Below are positions 23,523 to 32,524 of a stretch of 37,400 nucleotides of DNA, one piece after another; the first letter of the stretch is position 1; each line of letters opens with the position of its first letter. Origin of the DNA: Gracilibacillus alcaliphilus (GTDB lineage Bacteria > Bacillota > Bacilli > Bacillales > Amphibacillaceae). The DNA is taken from the NCBI RefSeq assembly GCF_016909015.1, contig NZ_JAFBFA010000044.1, forward strand, positions 1 to 37,400. The letters are read 5' to 3'. A program made the translations under genes and the position numbers. The notes beneath the pieces are model-generated. The model was not told where the DNA came from, searched no databases, and worked only from the letters and a program-made list of their open reading frames with translations.

Positions 23523-24098
23523 CTAATTCATTGATTGGATATCTTCAACTATTTGTTGCATTTCTTCTGCTGATTCGCCGTTATAACCATTAATTGCATT
23601 TCCGTCAGGAGAGACTAAATAGAAGGTTCGCGGGTGTATCACTTGATCTGTCTCTTCGGGATCGGGGTGTACGATTGGGACGTTGAAAGATTGAAGAGCA
23701 AATTCACTAATGTCGTCATTACTATAGCCAGTCAAGACGTGCCAGTTATCAAACGTACCGCCGCGCACTTCAATATATTCCTTCAAAATTTCTGGTGTAT
23801 CATTGGTAGGATCGACTGAGAAGGAGACCAATTCTACATTATCTATACCTTCATCTTCCAGCATACTTTGAAGTCTTGCCATGTTGGAAGTCATTGGCGG
23901 ACAAATAGTTTCACAATTGGTAAAGATAAAGTTAGCTACCCAAAACTTTCCATCTAGTTCTTCTTTATTATAGGCTTGGTTATCCTGGTCTATGTAGGAG
24001 AAATCCCCTACTTCAATTGAAAAATCACCTTCGTATTTTTCACCACATGCGATAAGAATCAAAGAAAGACCTAACAAAAAAATCATTTTTTTAAACAT
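23523..24098 (-). CDS. SCO1/SenC-family lipoprotein
   Basis: 191 aa. Lipobox LIAC (Cys18), thioredoxin-like fold with TNCETICPPMT (Cys62 and Cys66, the CxxxC copper/thiol motif) and the partner His in VIHPRTFYL. Members deliver copper to, or keep reduced, the CuA site of cytochrome oxidase outside the membrane; B. subtilis YpmQ is the known homologue. Here it follows ykuE by 9 nt, a position I do not recall from B. subtilis. TGAGGTGA ribosome binding site. Confidence 0.9.
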   Translation of the reverse strand: MFKKMIFLLGLSLILIACGEKYEGDFSIEVGDFSYIDQDNQAYNKEELDGKFWVANFIFTNCETICPPMTSNMARLQSMLEDEGIDNVELVSFSVDPTNDTPEILKEYIEVRGGTFDNWHVLTGYSNDDISEFALQSFNVPIVHPDPEETDQVIHPRTFYLVSPDGNAINGYNGESAEEMQQIVEDIQSMN

Positions 24099-24107
24099 TT
24101 GTTCACC

Positions 24108-24977
24108 TCAATTTATGGTAGATTTTTTCAAGTGGTAGAGTGTAATCTCTGGTTTGCATAGAAATCGATAAGGTGCTCTTGTAGTGCCAATGCCGCGACT
24201 CACGAATAATTGCAAAGGTTTCTCTCCAACAGGGTAGTAGCCCTCCACATAGAATTCTGCCAAAGGCGGTGTATAGATATAGCCGATAAAAGGCAGTTGG
24301 ACTTGACCGCCATGGCTGTGGCCAGACAACTGGACATCGACAGGATAGTTTTTGGCTACCTCGGCATAGTCAGGCTCATGTGCTAATAAAATGGTCAAGT
24401 TATCTTCATTTAATCCACTTAAGGCAGCAGTCAGGTCAGGTTGTCCTAATAAGGCATCATCAATGCCAGCCAAATTAATCATATCACCATTCTTCTCAAT
24501 TTGTCTGTGTCCATTTTGTAACAGTTCAAAATCACTTTGATCAAAGATATCCTTCAATGTTTCGGTACCATAGCCACCATGGTCATGGTTGCCGTAAATC
24601 CAAAATTTTCCGTCTTTCGCTTGGATGTTTTTTAATGCATTCACCAGCCGATTATCTGCTTGATAGGTACGAGGATTATCAAGCAAGTCACCAGTGAATA
24701 CAATGATGTCTGGTTCTAATTGATTTATTTTATTAACTAATTCTGTTAACTGTTCGACGGTATAGTGAAAGCCGATATGTGTATCAGAAAATTGCAAGAT
24801 TGTATATCCTTCAAAAGAGGCAGGTATCTTGCTGGAAACAATGTCAAAGTGATGTTTATCTAATAAGGCCGGCTCAATTTCTCTGGCATAATAATAAGTT
24901 CCCCCGCCAAGGCCGAGTGCTGCTATGATACCTCCAAAAAATCGTTTCAAAAATGTTCTACGTTTCATATCATTCAT
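24108..24977 (-). CDS. ykuE: YkuE-like metallophosphoesterase with Tat signal
   Basis: 289 aa. The N-terminal KRRTFLKRFF plus a glycine-rich hydrophobic stretch is a twin-arginine signal; B. subtilis YkuE is a known Tat substrate bound to the cell wall. Calcineurin-type motifs: SDTHIG, GDLLDN, GNHDHGG and SGHSHGGQV. The natural substrate is unclear. The start at 24977 has AAAGG very close; MKRRTF at 24968 is an equally reasonable start. Confidence 0.88.
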   Translation of the reverse strand: MNDMKRRTFLKRFFGGIIAALGLGGGTYYYAREIEPALLDKHHFDIVSSKIPASFEGYTILQFSDTHIGFHYTVEQLTELVNKINQLEPDIIVFTGDLLDNPRTYQADNRLVNALKNIQAKDGKFWIYGNHDHGGYGTETLKDIFDQSDFELLQNGHRQIEKNGDMINLAGIDDALLGQPDLTAALSGLNEDNLTILLAHEPDYAEVAKNYPVDVQLSGHSHGGQVQLPFIGYIYTPPLAEFYVEGYYPVGEKPLQLFVSRGIGTTRAPYRFLCKPEITLYHLKKSTIN

Positions 24978-25366
24978 ATACCTTTCTATTTTAACGCTTC
25001 TGACAAATCACTTGTATAAACAGCTTCTTTATGCTCGATGGATGTGTCAGTTATTACGGTATGAGATTACATGCATGGTAAGTTGCAGGTAATGCGTACA
25101 CAGGACGACATCTTACTTTGTGGTAAGAAGATCGTATTTCATTATAGCATGATGTACCGTTTTATGATATCAATGAGAATGGATTTCACAAGAATGTAAC
25201 TTACTATTGGTTATGAGCGAGAAAGGACCCGCCTCTGGAGACGCGTCATGAATCGGCTTTCTCTCCGTTGGATATAGGGAAGTGGCGAGTAGTTTATAAA
25301 ATATGGTACACTATGTAAGGTGATGACACCATCACTCTTCCAACAGCATATAAGGGAGTGTGGAAT
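24978..25366. other. Divergent intergenic region with small hairpins
   Basis: No ORF. Two hairpins: TCTTAC-tttgtg-GTAAGA (25111-25128), and GAGAAAG/CTTTCTC arms enclosing a GC-rich segment around 25217-25264. Neither has a T-run. Promoters for ykuE and cbpB must lie here, but I see no clear one. Confidence 0.45.
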
Positions 25367-25807
25367 ATGTCTAGTCTTTTAAATAATGAGCTAGCTGATC
25401 TAAGTGTTGAACAGCTAATGATTCCTGCCGAAAAGGTGGCACATGTCCAAGTTGGGAATCCGATTGAGCATGCGTTATTAGTGCTTATTGAATCAGGATA
25501 CTCATCGGTTCCTGTGTTAGATTCAGAGTATCGTGTTCAAGGGATGATTGGTAAAACGGCTATTTTAAAAAGCGTAACGGGATTAGAACGGTTCGAAATG
25601 GAGAAGCTAGCAGATATTAAAGTGGAACAAGTGATGGAAACGGAGAAACCAAGATTGACTCGAGGAGATAATTTTCTGAAGGGACTGAAAGTTGTGATTA
25701 ATCATGCATTTACTTGTATAGTGGATGAGCATGGTCAATTTCTTGGTATTCTGACGAGAAGAGCGATTCTAAAAGAAGTGAATAAGGTGATGTATGCAGC
25801 GCAATAA
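25367..25807 (+). CDS. cbpB: CbpB/DarB, c-di-AMP-binding CBS-pair protein
   Basis: 146 aa, a stand-alone pair of CBS domains (about residues 12-70 and 80-140). PAEKVAHVQVGNPIEHALLVL, SSVPVLD and LTRRAILKEVNK match B. subtilis YkuL/DarB, which binds c-di-AMP and, when free, interacts with Rel and pyruvate carboxylase. GGGAG is 8 nt from the ATG at 25367; the in-frame GTG at 25358 overlaps it. KtrC, a c-di-AMP target, is also in this window. Confidence 0.88.
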   Translation: MSSLLNNELADLSVEQLMIPAEKVAHVQVGNPIEHALLVLIESGYSSVPVLDSEYRVQGMIGKTAILKSVTGLERFEMEKLADIKVEQVMETEKPRLTRGDNFLKGLKVVINHAFTCIVDEHGQFLGILTRRAILKEVNKVMYAAQ

Positions 25808-25894
25808 TTCACTATTTTTTACGATCATCTCTCAGGCAAGTAAGAACATTAACATTAGATAAACTGGACTTATCGACTAGCCTTTATAGCAAAA

Positions 25895-25916
25895 GCCATC
25901 GTTCTTAAACGATGGC
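25895..25916. terminator. Hairpin between cbpB and dapH
   Basis: A perfect 9-bp stem GCCATCGTT/AACGATGGC with a 4-nt loop. On the plus strand no T-run follows; on the minus strand a short CTTTT follows. Probably a weak terminator for cbpB or an mRNA 3'-end structure. Confidence 0.5.
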
Positions 25917-26022
25917 CCGTGAATTTATACTTTCAGTGCAAAAGGATAATATTAGATTTGCATTTGTATAATAATAATGGAATAATACATGATGTAATTC
26001 ATGAAAAATGGAGGAAAGCAAT

Positions 26023-26742
26023 ATGAATCAAATGGATGCACACGAAATTATTTCTTTTATTTCCAATAGTAAGAAATCGACACCTGTAAAGGTATATGTA
26101 AAAGGAACTGCTTTGGATCAAATCGAAGCAGATGGAACGGTTCAAACTTTTTTAAATGAAACGACGGGGGTTATTTTTGGGGAGTGGGACGAGATTAAAG
26201 AACTTTTGCATAAATATAGTAATCAAATTACCGACTATGTGATTGAAAATGACCGTCGTAATTCTGCTATCCCCTTGTTGGATACTAAAGAGATTAATGC
26301 TCGAATTGAACCTGGCGCTATCATACGTGACCAAGTAACTATAGGAGATGGGGCTGTGGTTATGTTTGGAGCAATGATTAATATAGGTTCTGTTATTGGC
26401 GAAGGAACAATGATTGACATGAATGCTACACTGGGAGGTCGAGCTACGGTAGGGAAAAATTGTCATATAGGTGCAGGCGCTGTATTAGCTGGTGTGATTG
26501 AACCGCCTTCCGCACAACCAGTTATTGTCGAAGACGGTGTAGTTATTGGGGCAAATGCTGTTGTACTGGAAGGTGTACATGTAGGTGAAGGAGCCGTTGT
26601 TGCAGCTGGAGCTGTTGTGACCAAGGATGTACCTGCAAATACAGTGGTTGCAGGTACCCCAGCAAAAGTCATTAAAGAAATTGACGATCAAACTAAATCA
26701 AAGACTGAAATTATGGAAGCTTTGCGCAAATTAAATGATTAA
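26023..26742 (+). CDS. dapH: Tetrahydrodipicolinate N-acetyltransferase
   Basis: Acetyl-CoA-dependent acetylation of tetrahydrodipicolinate; first step of the acetylase diaminopimelate branch. 239 aa. An N-terminal DapH-specific domain (EIISFISNSKKSTPVKVYVK) is followed by a left-handed beta-helix of hexapeptide repeats (about residues 95-210) and AGTPAKVI. The start at 26023 has GGAGG 8 nt upstream; the longer reading from 26008 contains that ribosome binding site. In B. subtilis dapL follows directly; here a repeat element intervenes. Confidence 0.96.
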   Translation: MNQMDAHEIISFISNSKKSTPVKVYVKGTALDQIEADGTVQTFLNETTGVIFGEWDEIKELLHKYSNQITDYVIENDRRNSAIPLLDTKEINARIEPGAIIRDQVTIGDGAVVMFGAMINIGSVIGEGTMIDMNATLGGRATVGKNCHIGAGAVLAGVIEPPSAQPVIVEDGVVIGANAVVLEGVHVGEGAVVAAGAVVTKDVPANTVVAGTPAKVIKEIDDQTKSKTEIMEALRKLND

Positions 26743-26837
26743 TAAACAAAGAAAATGAAGCCAAAGAGATTTGCAGCAGTACAATAAAATAAGGTATGCT
26801 AAGCAAATCTGTTTCTACAGAAGGTTGTTCAAGAAGT

Positions 26838-26972
26838 TCATGCAGACTCCTTTTCAATTAGAAAGACTTTCATTTCATTTGTATCATTGATGTAGTGGCG
26901 TGCTTCATAAGTTGGTATATAAGTCAATTTGATGCCTTTGATGAGAGTAAAAAAAGATTTATCGCAGTGTAA
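26838..26972 (-). pseudogene. C-terminal remnant of an unidentified gene
   Basis: About 44 open codons without a start, reading KGIKLTYIPTYEARHY and then INDTNEMKVFLIEKES before a TGA that overlaps the element's left terminal repeat. The residue composition looks protein-like, and the fragment is cut off where the repeat core begins. I cannot name the family, and a chance open frame of this length is possible. Confidence 0.4.
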
Positions 26973-27158
26973 CGGGTGTAAGACTCCCCCCTTCAAGAAA
27001 AAGGGAAGCACGTCATTTCTAAGTTGGAGATCTAACAGCCAGTAACGGACCGATTGGATTAACTAACATTCAGTGGAGGAGAGAGGACTGACAAAGTACG
27101 TAACGTCTGCACTAGCACGTCCTGCGCGTTGAAAAAACACCACTGAATGAAGTTTCAC
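26957..27158. repeat. Dispersed repeat core, copy B
   Basis: Homologous to copy A (19945-20150) along about 200 bp: AGTGTAAC, GTCATTTCTAA, ACAGCCAGTAA, CACTAGCACGTCC and GAAGTTTCAC are shared or nearly so. The internal hairpin present in copy A and at 7454-7468 is deleted here. Confidence 0.65.
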
Positions 27159-27286
27159 AATATCTAGACCATGATATTTTTGAACAGACTCTTTGTGGAT
27201 GAATCCCTGTAATGTGAGCGGGATACAATATTATTTGAATCAATAGAGGATAGCAGAGGCTATTACATAAGAGGAAGAAGGAATGT

Positions 27287-28405
27287 ATGATGGACCAACA
27301 ACGGTTACAAGAAATTCGTCGTTCCCTTCATCAAATCCCGGAGATTGGATTCAAGGAAGTGAAGACACAGGCCTTTCTATTAGAGGTGATTCAGAACTTC
27401 CATCGTTCTAATATAGAAATCGTGAAATGGAGAACAGGATTATTCGTGTTGGTGAAAGGGACCAATCCAACGAAAACAATTGGTTACCGCGCAGATATAG
27501 ACGGTTTGCCAATAAAGGAGGAAACAGGCCTGTCGTTTCATTCCCGGCATGATCAGTATATGCATGCCTGTGGCCATGATATCCATATGACCGTTGCTTT
27601 AGGGATGTTAGATGAGATATCGGCATATCCAATCGAAGATAATGTATTATTTCTGTTTCAGCCGGCAGAAGAAGGCCCCGGCGGTGCAGAGCCGATGATG
27701 GCCAGTGAGCCGTTTAAGCAATGGAGGCCGGATGTCATTTTTGCCCTGCATATTGCCCCAGAACTTCCAGTGGGAACCGTTTCATCAAGGACTGGTATCT
27801 TGTTTGCCAATACGAGTGAGCTTTTTCTGGATTTTCATGGGAAGGGAGGCCATGCGGCATACCCGCATTTGACCAAAGATATGATTGTTACGGCAAGCTA
27901 TTTTGTGACGCAGTTACAGCAGATTATTGCAAGAAAGATAGATCCACTGGACAGCGGTGTGATCACGATTGGTAAAATGACAGCTGGAACGGTACAAAAT
28001 ATTATTGCAGAAACAGCCCGATTAGAGGGCACCATCCGTACATTAAAGCCGGAGACGATGAAGGATATTAAAGCAGACTTAGAACAAATCATCAAAGGAT
28101 TTGAATTAATGCACAACTGTGACATTATGCTGGACTATGGCGCCACTTATTATCAGGTTTACAATGATCATCAGACAGTTGAGCTGTTCAAAGCGGCACT
28201 GGCTCAGCAGGATATTCGTTATGTGGAGGCAAATGCTGCTATGACAGGGGAAGATTTTGGTTATTTTCTTCAGGACGTACCAGGTTTTATGTATTGGTTA
28301 GGGGTGAATTCCCCTTATGGTCTGCACCACAGCAAGCTTAATCCAGATGAAAACGCAATTGAAGTAGGGATACGAGCGGGAATAGCCACATTAAAGTCGT
28401 TATAA
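27287..28405 (+). CDS. dapL: N-acetyldiaminopimelate deacetylase
   Basis: M20-family metallohydrolase removing the acetyl group from N-acetyl-LL-diaminopimelate, yielding LL-diaminopimelate for wall and lysine. 372 aa. Metal site in YRADIDGLPIKEETG and HACGHDIHMT, catalytic EE in FQPAEEGPGGAEPM; HAAYPH in the dimerisation lid and TGEDFGYFL later. Start ATG ATG with GGAAGAAGGA upstream. Completes patA and dapH in this window. Confidence 0.93.
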   Translation: MMDQQRLQEIRRSLHQIPEIGFKEVKTQAFLLEVIQNFHRSNIEIVKWRTGLFVLVKGTNPTKTIGYRADIDGLPIKEETGLSFHSRHDQYMHACGHDIHMTVALGMLDEISAYPIEDNVLFLFQPAEEGPGGAEPMMASEPFKQWRPDVIFALHIAPELPVGTVSSRTGILFANTSELFLDFHGKGGHAAYPHLTKDMIVTASYFVTQLQQIIARKIDPLDSGVITIGKMTAGTVQNIIAETARLEGTIRTLKPETMKDIKADLEQIIKGFELMHNCDIMLDYGATYYQVYNDHQTVELFKAALAQQDIRYVEANAAMTGEDFGYFLQDVPGFMYWLGVNSPYGLHHSKLNPDENAIEVGIRAGIATLKSL

Positions 28406-28406
28406 T

Positions 28407-28455
28407 AAAAAAGTGTGGGAAGATCCAGAGAAATGGATCTTCCCACACTTTTTTT
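28407..28455 (+). terminator. Strong terminator of dapL
   Basis: A perfect 16-bp stem (28411-28426 and 28435-28450) with an 8-nt loop, preceded by an A-run and followed by a T-run. Confidence 0.95.
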
Positions 28456-28649
28456 GGCTCGTTTATGAGTTGGTAAAGCAGGGAAAAAGATAGATAAGGT
28501 TGACCAGTGGATAACAGTGGTAATTTTTGTGTTTTAACTGCGAAAAAATCACTGCAAAAAAAAATTAAATAAATTGAAGCGAAAGGCTAGCATTTTATTT
28601 CGGAAACCGTTATATTAGTACATACGTATAAAAATGGAGGGAGAACAAC

Positions 28650-30401
28650 ATGGAGGTATTTAGGAAACTAAAACAATTTTATTGGCCTTTTAAAAAGTAT
28701 TTCTTGCTATCGGTTCTATTTGTTATGGTTGTAACCGGTATCACCGTTATTTACCCTATTGTTCTGCAGATAACGATTGATGATGTGGTCATTGCTGGTG
28801 AGTACCAACTAATCCCTGTCTTATCCATTGGTTTTATCATTATTATGATTATCAAAGGGTTAGCCAATTACTTACAGCAATATCTAGGTGATTTATTCGG
28901 GATTAAGTCCGTATTCATCTTAAGAGATGCACTGTATAAAAAATTACAGCGTCTATCATTCACTTATTATGATAATGCTAGAACTGGGGATTTAATGTCA
29001 CGGTTAACAATGGATGTAGAAGGCTTCCGTTTTTTCTTGGCAGCAGGATTTCGAGAATTGATTCGTGTTATGGTATTAATACTGATTAGTTTAGGTGTTA
29101 TGTTTTACTATTCTGTTCCTTTAGCCTTAGTTACGATGGCGGTAATGCCTTTTCTAGCTGTGGTCGTTTATCGCTTCGATAAAGAAGTGCATCCAGCGTT
29201 CCGAAGAATTCGAAAATCATTAGGACGCTTAAACACCCGTATTCAAGAGAATGTAACAGGAATGAACACCGTTAAGTCACTTTCTAAAGAAGATTTTGAA
29301 ATTAATCGTTTTACAACTAATAACACCAATTATAAAGAAGTGAATATCACTACTTCTAATATTTGGGCAAGGTACTTTCCGCTCATGGAATTTATCGGAA
29401 ATATCAGCATGGTTACCTTGTTGATATATGGAGGGTATTTAGTTATTAACGGCTCCTTACAGTTAGGAGAATTAGTTGCCTTCTTTAGTTTGGTTACATA
29501 TATCTTAGGTCCGCTTATGCACCTGGGATTTATAGTGAACCAATTCTCACAGGCGAAAGCCTCTGGTGAGAGGTTGCTGGAGATTTTGGAAGCAAAAGAA
29601 GATATTGAAGAAGAAAAACATCCACTTGTACCAGAACGTATTAAAGGTCATGTTACCTTTGAACATGTACACCTCACTTATATTGCGGAAGATGATGCTG
29701 CTTTAAAGGATATTTCCTTTGATGCGCCTCCAGGAAAAGTGATCGGTTTGATTGGACCGACGGGAGCTGGTAAGACGAGTATTACACAACTTATTACCAG
29801 GTTTTATGAACCAGATCAAGGAAGAGTACTGGTTGATAATAAACCGACAAGTACCTACTCCTTGAAGTGGCTGCGTAAACACATTGGTTTTGTACTGCAG
29901 GAGTCATTTTTATTTTCGACAACGATTAAAGAGAATATTGCATATGGAAATCCAGATGCCAGCATGGAAGAAATTATTGCTGCCGCTAAGCGAGCCCAAG
30001 CACATGATTTTATTATGCAGATGCCAAAGGGATATGACACATTACTTGGCGAGCGCGGTATGGGGCTTTCAGGTGGGCAAAAACAACGGATAGCGATTGC
30101 AAGAGCCATTCTAATTGATCCTAGTATTCTAGTACTGGACGATGCTACTTCTGCAGTTGATATGGAAACTGAGTTTCTTATTCAGAAAGCCTTAAAGGAA
30201 GTAATGGATGGCAGAACAACCTTTATTATTGCTCATCGTATTTCTTCATTAAAGCATGCAGATGAAATACTTGTGTTAGATTCTGGTGAAATAGTCGAGC
30301 GAGGCACACATGAGGAATTGATTCAACAAAATGGGCCATATCGCCGCATTTATGATATCCAATATCAAGATCGTGATAGTGTAATGCAGGCAGTAGAGTA
30401 A
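28650..30401 (+). CDS. ABC exporter half, degenerate-site subunit
   Basis: 583-aa half-transporter: six membrane helices (about residues 17-310) and a C-terminal ATPase. Walker A GPTGAGKTS near 370, signature LSGGQ near 473, Walker B ILVLDDATS near 494, H-loop IAHRIS. The catalytic Glu after Walker B is Asp (LDD), typical of the inactive site in heterodimeric exporters. It pairs with the next gene, which has the complementary changes. Substrate unknown; related pairs in B. subtilis include YknUV, YfiBC and YheHI (BmrDC). GGAGGG ribosome binding site. Confidence 0.9.
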   Translation: MEVFRKLKQFYWPFKKYFLLSVLFVMVVTGITVIYPIVLQITIDDVVIAGEYQLIPVLSIGFIIIMIIKGLANYLQQYLGDLFGIKSVFILRDALYKKLQRLSFTYYDNARTGDLMSRLTMDVEGFRFFLAAGFRELIRVMVLILISLGVMFYYSVPLALVTMAVMPFLAVVVYRFDKEVHPAFRRIRKSLGRLNTRIQENVTGMNTVKSLSKEDFEINRFTTNNTNYKEVNITTSNIWARYFPLMEFIGNISMVTLLIYGGYLVINGSLQLGELVAFFSLVTYILGPLMHLGFIVNQFSQAKASGERLLEILEAKEDIEEEKHPLVPERIKGHVTFEHVHLTYIAEDDAALKDISFDAPPGKVIGLIGPTGAGKTSITQLITRFYEPDQGRVLVDNKPTSTYSLKWLRKHIGFVLQESFLFSTTIKENIAYGNPDASMEEIIAAAKRAQAHDFIMQMPKGYDTLLGERGMGLSGGQKQRIAIARAILIDPSILVLDDATSAVDMETEFLIQKALKEVMDGRTTFIIAHRISSLKHADEILVLDSGEIVERGTHEELIQQNGPYRRIYDIQYQDRDSVMQAVE

Positions 30402-30459
30402 TGGGATCATTAGTCTGCTGTCTTAGCAGTAAATGAAGTCATTCCATTCTTTCATAAGC

Positions 30460-30480
30460 ATGATCTAACGATCATTTTTT
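30460..30480 (+). terminator. Weak hairpin with T-run between the ABC genes
   Basis: ATGATC-taac-GATCAT followed by TTTTTT, 30 nt before the next ribosome binding site. The 6-bp stem suggests partial termination or tuning at most. Confidence 0.4.
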
Positions 30481-30514
30481 GATGGCATAGTATTAAAGAG
30501 GAGGTACAGTAATC

Positions 30515-32356
30515 ATGGCAAAATCAACAACTGCCGGGGCGGGGATGAAGAAAGAAAGTCCGCATTTAAACAGGTTTTATTACCCGCTAGATCAGGCAGT
30601 GGAAAAACCGTTTAACTGGAAACAAATGTTGCGATTATTAAAATATGTGAAACCATATTCGAAACGGTTATTACCTGCTGCAATTGTGGCTATGTTAATT
30701 TCAACGATGGTCCGGCTGATCGTACCGGTCATTATTGGTACTTGGGTTATTGATCGGGCGATTTCGAATCAAGACGTTTCCCTGCTCACATATCTTATTA
30801 TTTTAGTCTCGGTCTTATATTTGATTAGTTATGTTGCCAATAGGTATCGTATTAAATGGGTAAATATACTAGGACAGCGAATCATATATGATTTAAGAAA
30901 GAATCTGTTTTCACACGTGCAGCGTCTGTCTCATAATTTCTTTGACAAGCGGTCAGCAGGTTCGATTCTTGTAAGGATACTTAATGACGTTAATTCATTA
31001 CAGGAATTATTCACCAATGGTATTATTAACTTGTTAATGGATATAGTCATGTTGACTGGTATTATCATTATCTTGTTTGCCTTAAGTCCTCCGTTGGCAT
31101 TGGCTGTATTAGTTATCTTGCCAATCATGTTCCTGATTTCAACAAAGCTGCGGAGAACAATTCGCCGTTCATGGCAAGATGTACGTATTCAGAAATCAAG
31201 ATTAAATTCGCACTTAAATGAAAGTATGCAAGGGATTCGCATTACACAATCATTCTCTCAAGAAAAAGAAAATGCAGAATTTTTTAATGGTGTAAATGAG
31301 GATAATTATGAGAAAGAACGTGTCGCCATGAAAAGGAGTGCCTATTTTGGTCCATTCGTGGAGATGAGTAATGCAATTGGTACCGTTATTTTAATCTCGT
31401 ATGGTGCTCATTTGATTATTAGTGGAAATATTGAGATTGGTATCTTTGTTTCTTTTGCTTTCTATCTAGGTATGTTCTGGGAGCCGATTTCCAGGTTAGG
31501 ACAAATCTATAATCAATTATTAGTTGCGATGGCTTCGTCAGAGCGTATCTTCGAGTTTTTAGATGAACAGCCAAATGTTGAAGAGAAAAAAGATGCAAAG
31601 GTATTTGAAGAGATGAAGGGACATATTGTCTTCGATAAGGTACAGTTTTCATACAACGAAGATCGCATTGCCTTACATGAAATTTCGCTGGAGATGAAGC
31701 CAGGCCAGACCGTGGCCTTAGTAGGTCACACCGGCTCAGGAAAATCAACAATTGCCAACTTGATCAGTCGTTTTTACGATCCAACAAAGGGAAAAGTATT
31801 AATCGATGGTCATAACCTTAGAGATATGCGTCTCGATAGTTTAAGAACCAATATCTCGGTTGTCCTGCAAGACACCTTTATCTTCTCTGGAACTATATTA
31901 GACAATATTCGATTCGGGCGGCCAGAAGCAAGTGATGAAGAAGTATTTGAAGCAGCCAAAGTAGTAGGAGCAGATGATTTTATCCGGCGTTTGGCTCATG
32001 GATATCATACAGAAGTCGAGGAACGAGGCAGCATTTTATCAGCAGGAGAGAGACAATTGCTTTCGTTTGCAAGGGCTCTTTTAGCTGATCCAAGAATATT
32101 GATTTTGGATGAGGCCACAGCAAGTATTGATACCGAAACAGAAGTGAAAATCCAGCAAGCTTTACGCCGTTTATTGGAAGGCAGAACAGCAATTATGATT
32201 GCTCACCGACTTTCCACGATCCGTGAAGCCGATAATATTATTGTGTTGGAGCACGGCAGACTCTTAGAGCAAGGCAGCCATGACGAATTAATGAAGAAAA
32301 AAGGTGAATATTACGGCTTAGTTCGTTCTCAATTTGAGATGCTGGATTCTTTATAA
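30515..32356 (+). CDS. ABC exporter half, catalytic-site subunit
   Basis: 613-aa half-transporter with a polar 45-residue N-terminal extension, six membrane helices, then an ATPase: Walker A GHTGSGKST near 404, degenerate signature LSAGERQ near 508, Walker B ILILDEATAS near 530 with intact Glu, H-loop IAHRLS. With the preceding gene this gives one consensus ATP site (this Walker A/B plus the partner's LSGGQ) and one degenerate site. GAGGAGG 10 nt upstream of the ATG. Followed by its own terminator. Confidence 0.9.
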   Translation: MAKSTTAGAGMKKESPHLNRFYYPLDQAVEKPFNWKQMLRLLKYVKPYSKRLLPAAIVAMLISTMVRLIVPVIIGTWVIDRAISNQDVSLLTYLIILVSVLYLISYVANRYRIKWVNILGQRIIYDLRKNLFSHVQRLSHNFFDKRSAGSILVRILNDVNSLQELFTNGIINLLMDIVMLTGIIIILFALSPPLALAVLVILPIMFLISTKLRRTIRRSWQDVRIQKSRLNSHLNESMQGIRITQSFSQEKENAEFFNGVNEDNYEKERVAMKRSAYFGPFVEMSNAIGTVILISYGAHLIISGNIEIGIFVSFAFYLGMFWEPISRLGQIYNQLLVAMASSERIFEFLDEQPNVEEKKDAKVFEEMKGHIVFDKVQFSYNEDRIALHEISLEMKPGQTVALVGHTGSGKSTIANLISRFYDPTKGKVLIDGHNLRDMRLDSLRTNISVVLQDTFIFSGTILDNIRFGRPEASDEEVFEAAKVVGADDFIRRLAHGYHTEVEERGSILSAGERQLLSFARALLADPRILILDEATASIDTETEVKIQQALRRLLEGRTAIMIAHRLSTIREADNIIVLEHGRLLEQGSHDELMKKKGEYYGLVRSQFEMLDSL

Positions 32357-32369
32357 AAAAATAAGGAAT

Positions 32370-32412
32370 AGGGGCTGTTGTACAATCAGAAATAGATTGT
32401 GCAGCAGCCTCT
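32370..32412 (+). terminator. Terminator of the ABC exporter operon
   Basis: An 18-bp stem with three G-U wobbles that pair only in plus-strand RNA; the minus strand would have A/C mismatches. A modest U-rich tail follows. The strand asymmetry supports a plus-strand role. Confidence 0.7.
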
Positions 32413-32524
32413 ACTGTGTTTATGTAGGATGATATACCTGCTAAAAAGGTAATTTTGTCTTTAGAGGCAATCCTGCTCGTTTTATGATAAAATGTCTGTG
32501 ATACTAATTGTTGGAGGAATGGAT

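Larger units (their letters stand above)
26825..27187. mobile_element. 363-bp repeat element with GTTGTTCAAGAAGTTC-type ends
   Basis: The left end GTTGTTCAAGAAGTTC (26825-26840 region) differs by one base from the end at 7273; the right end ATATTTTTGAACA (27174-27186) is its partial inverse. It encloses a gene remnant on the minus strand (26838-26972) and the repeat core shared with 19945-20150. It separates dapH from dapL. Confidence 0.6.

Noticed and set aside
19945..27158. Repeat copies A and B as group II intron fragments
   Set aside because: No domain V-like hairpin, no maturase coding sequence and no intron boundary motifs were found.
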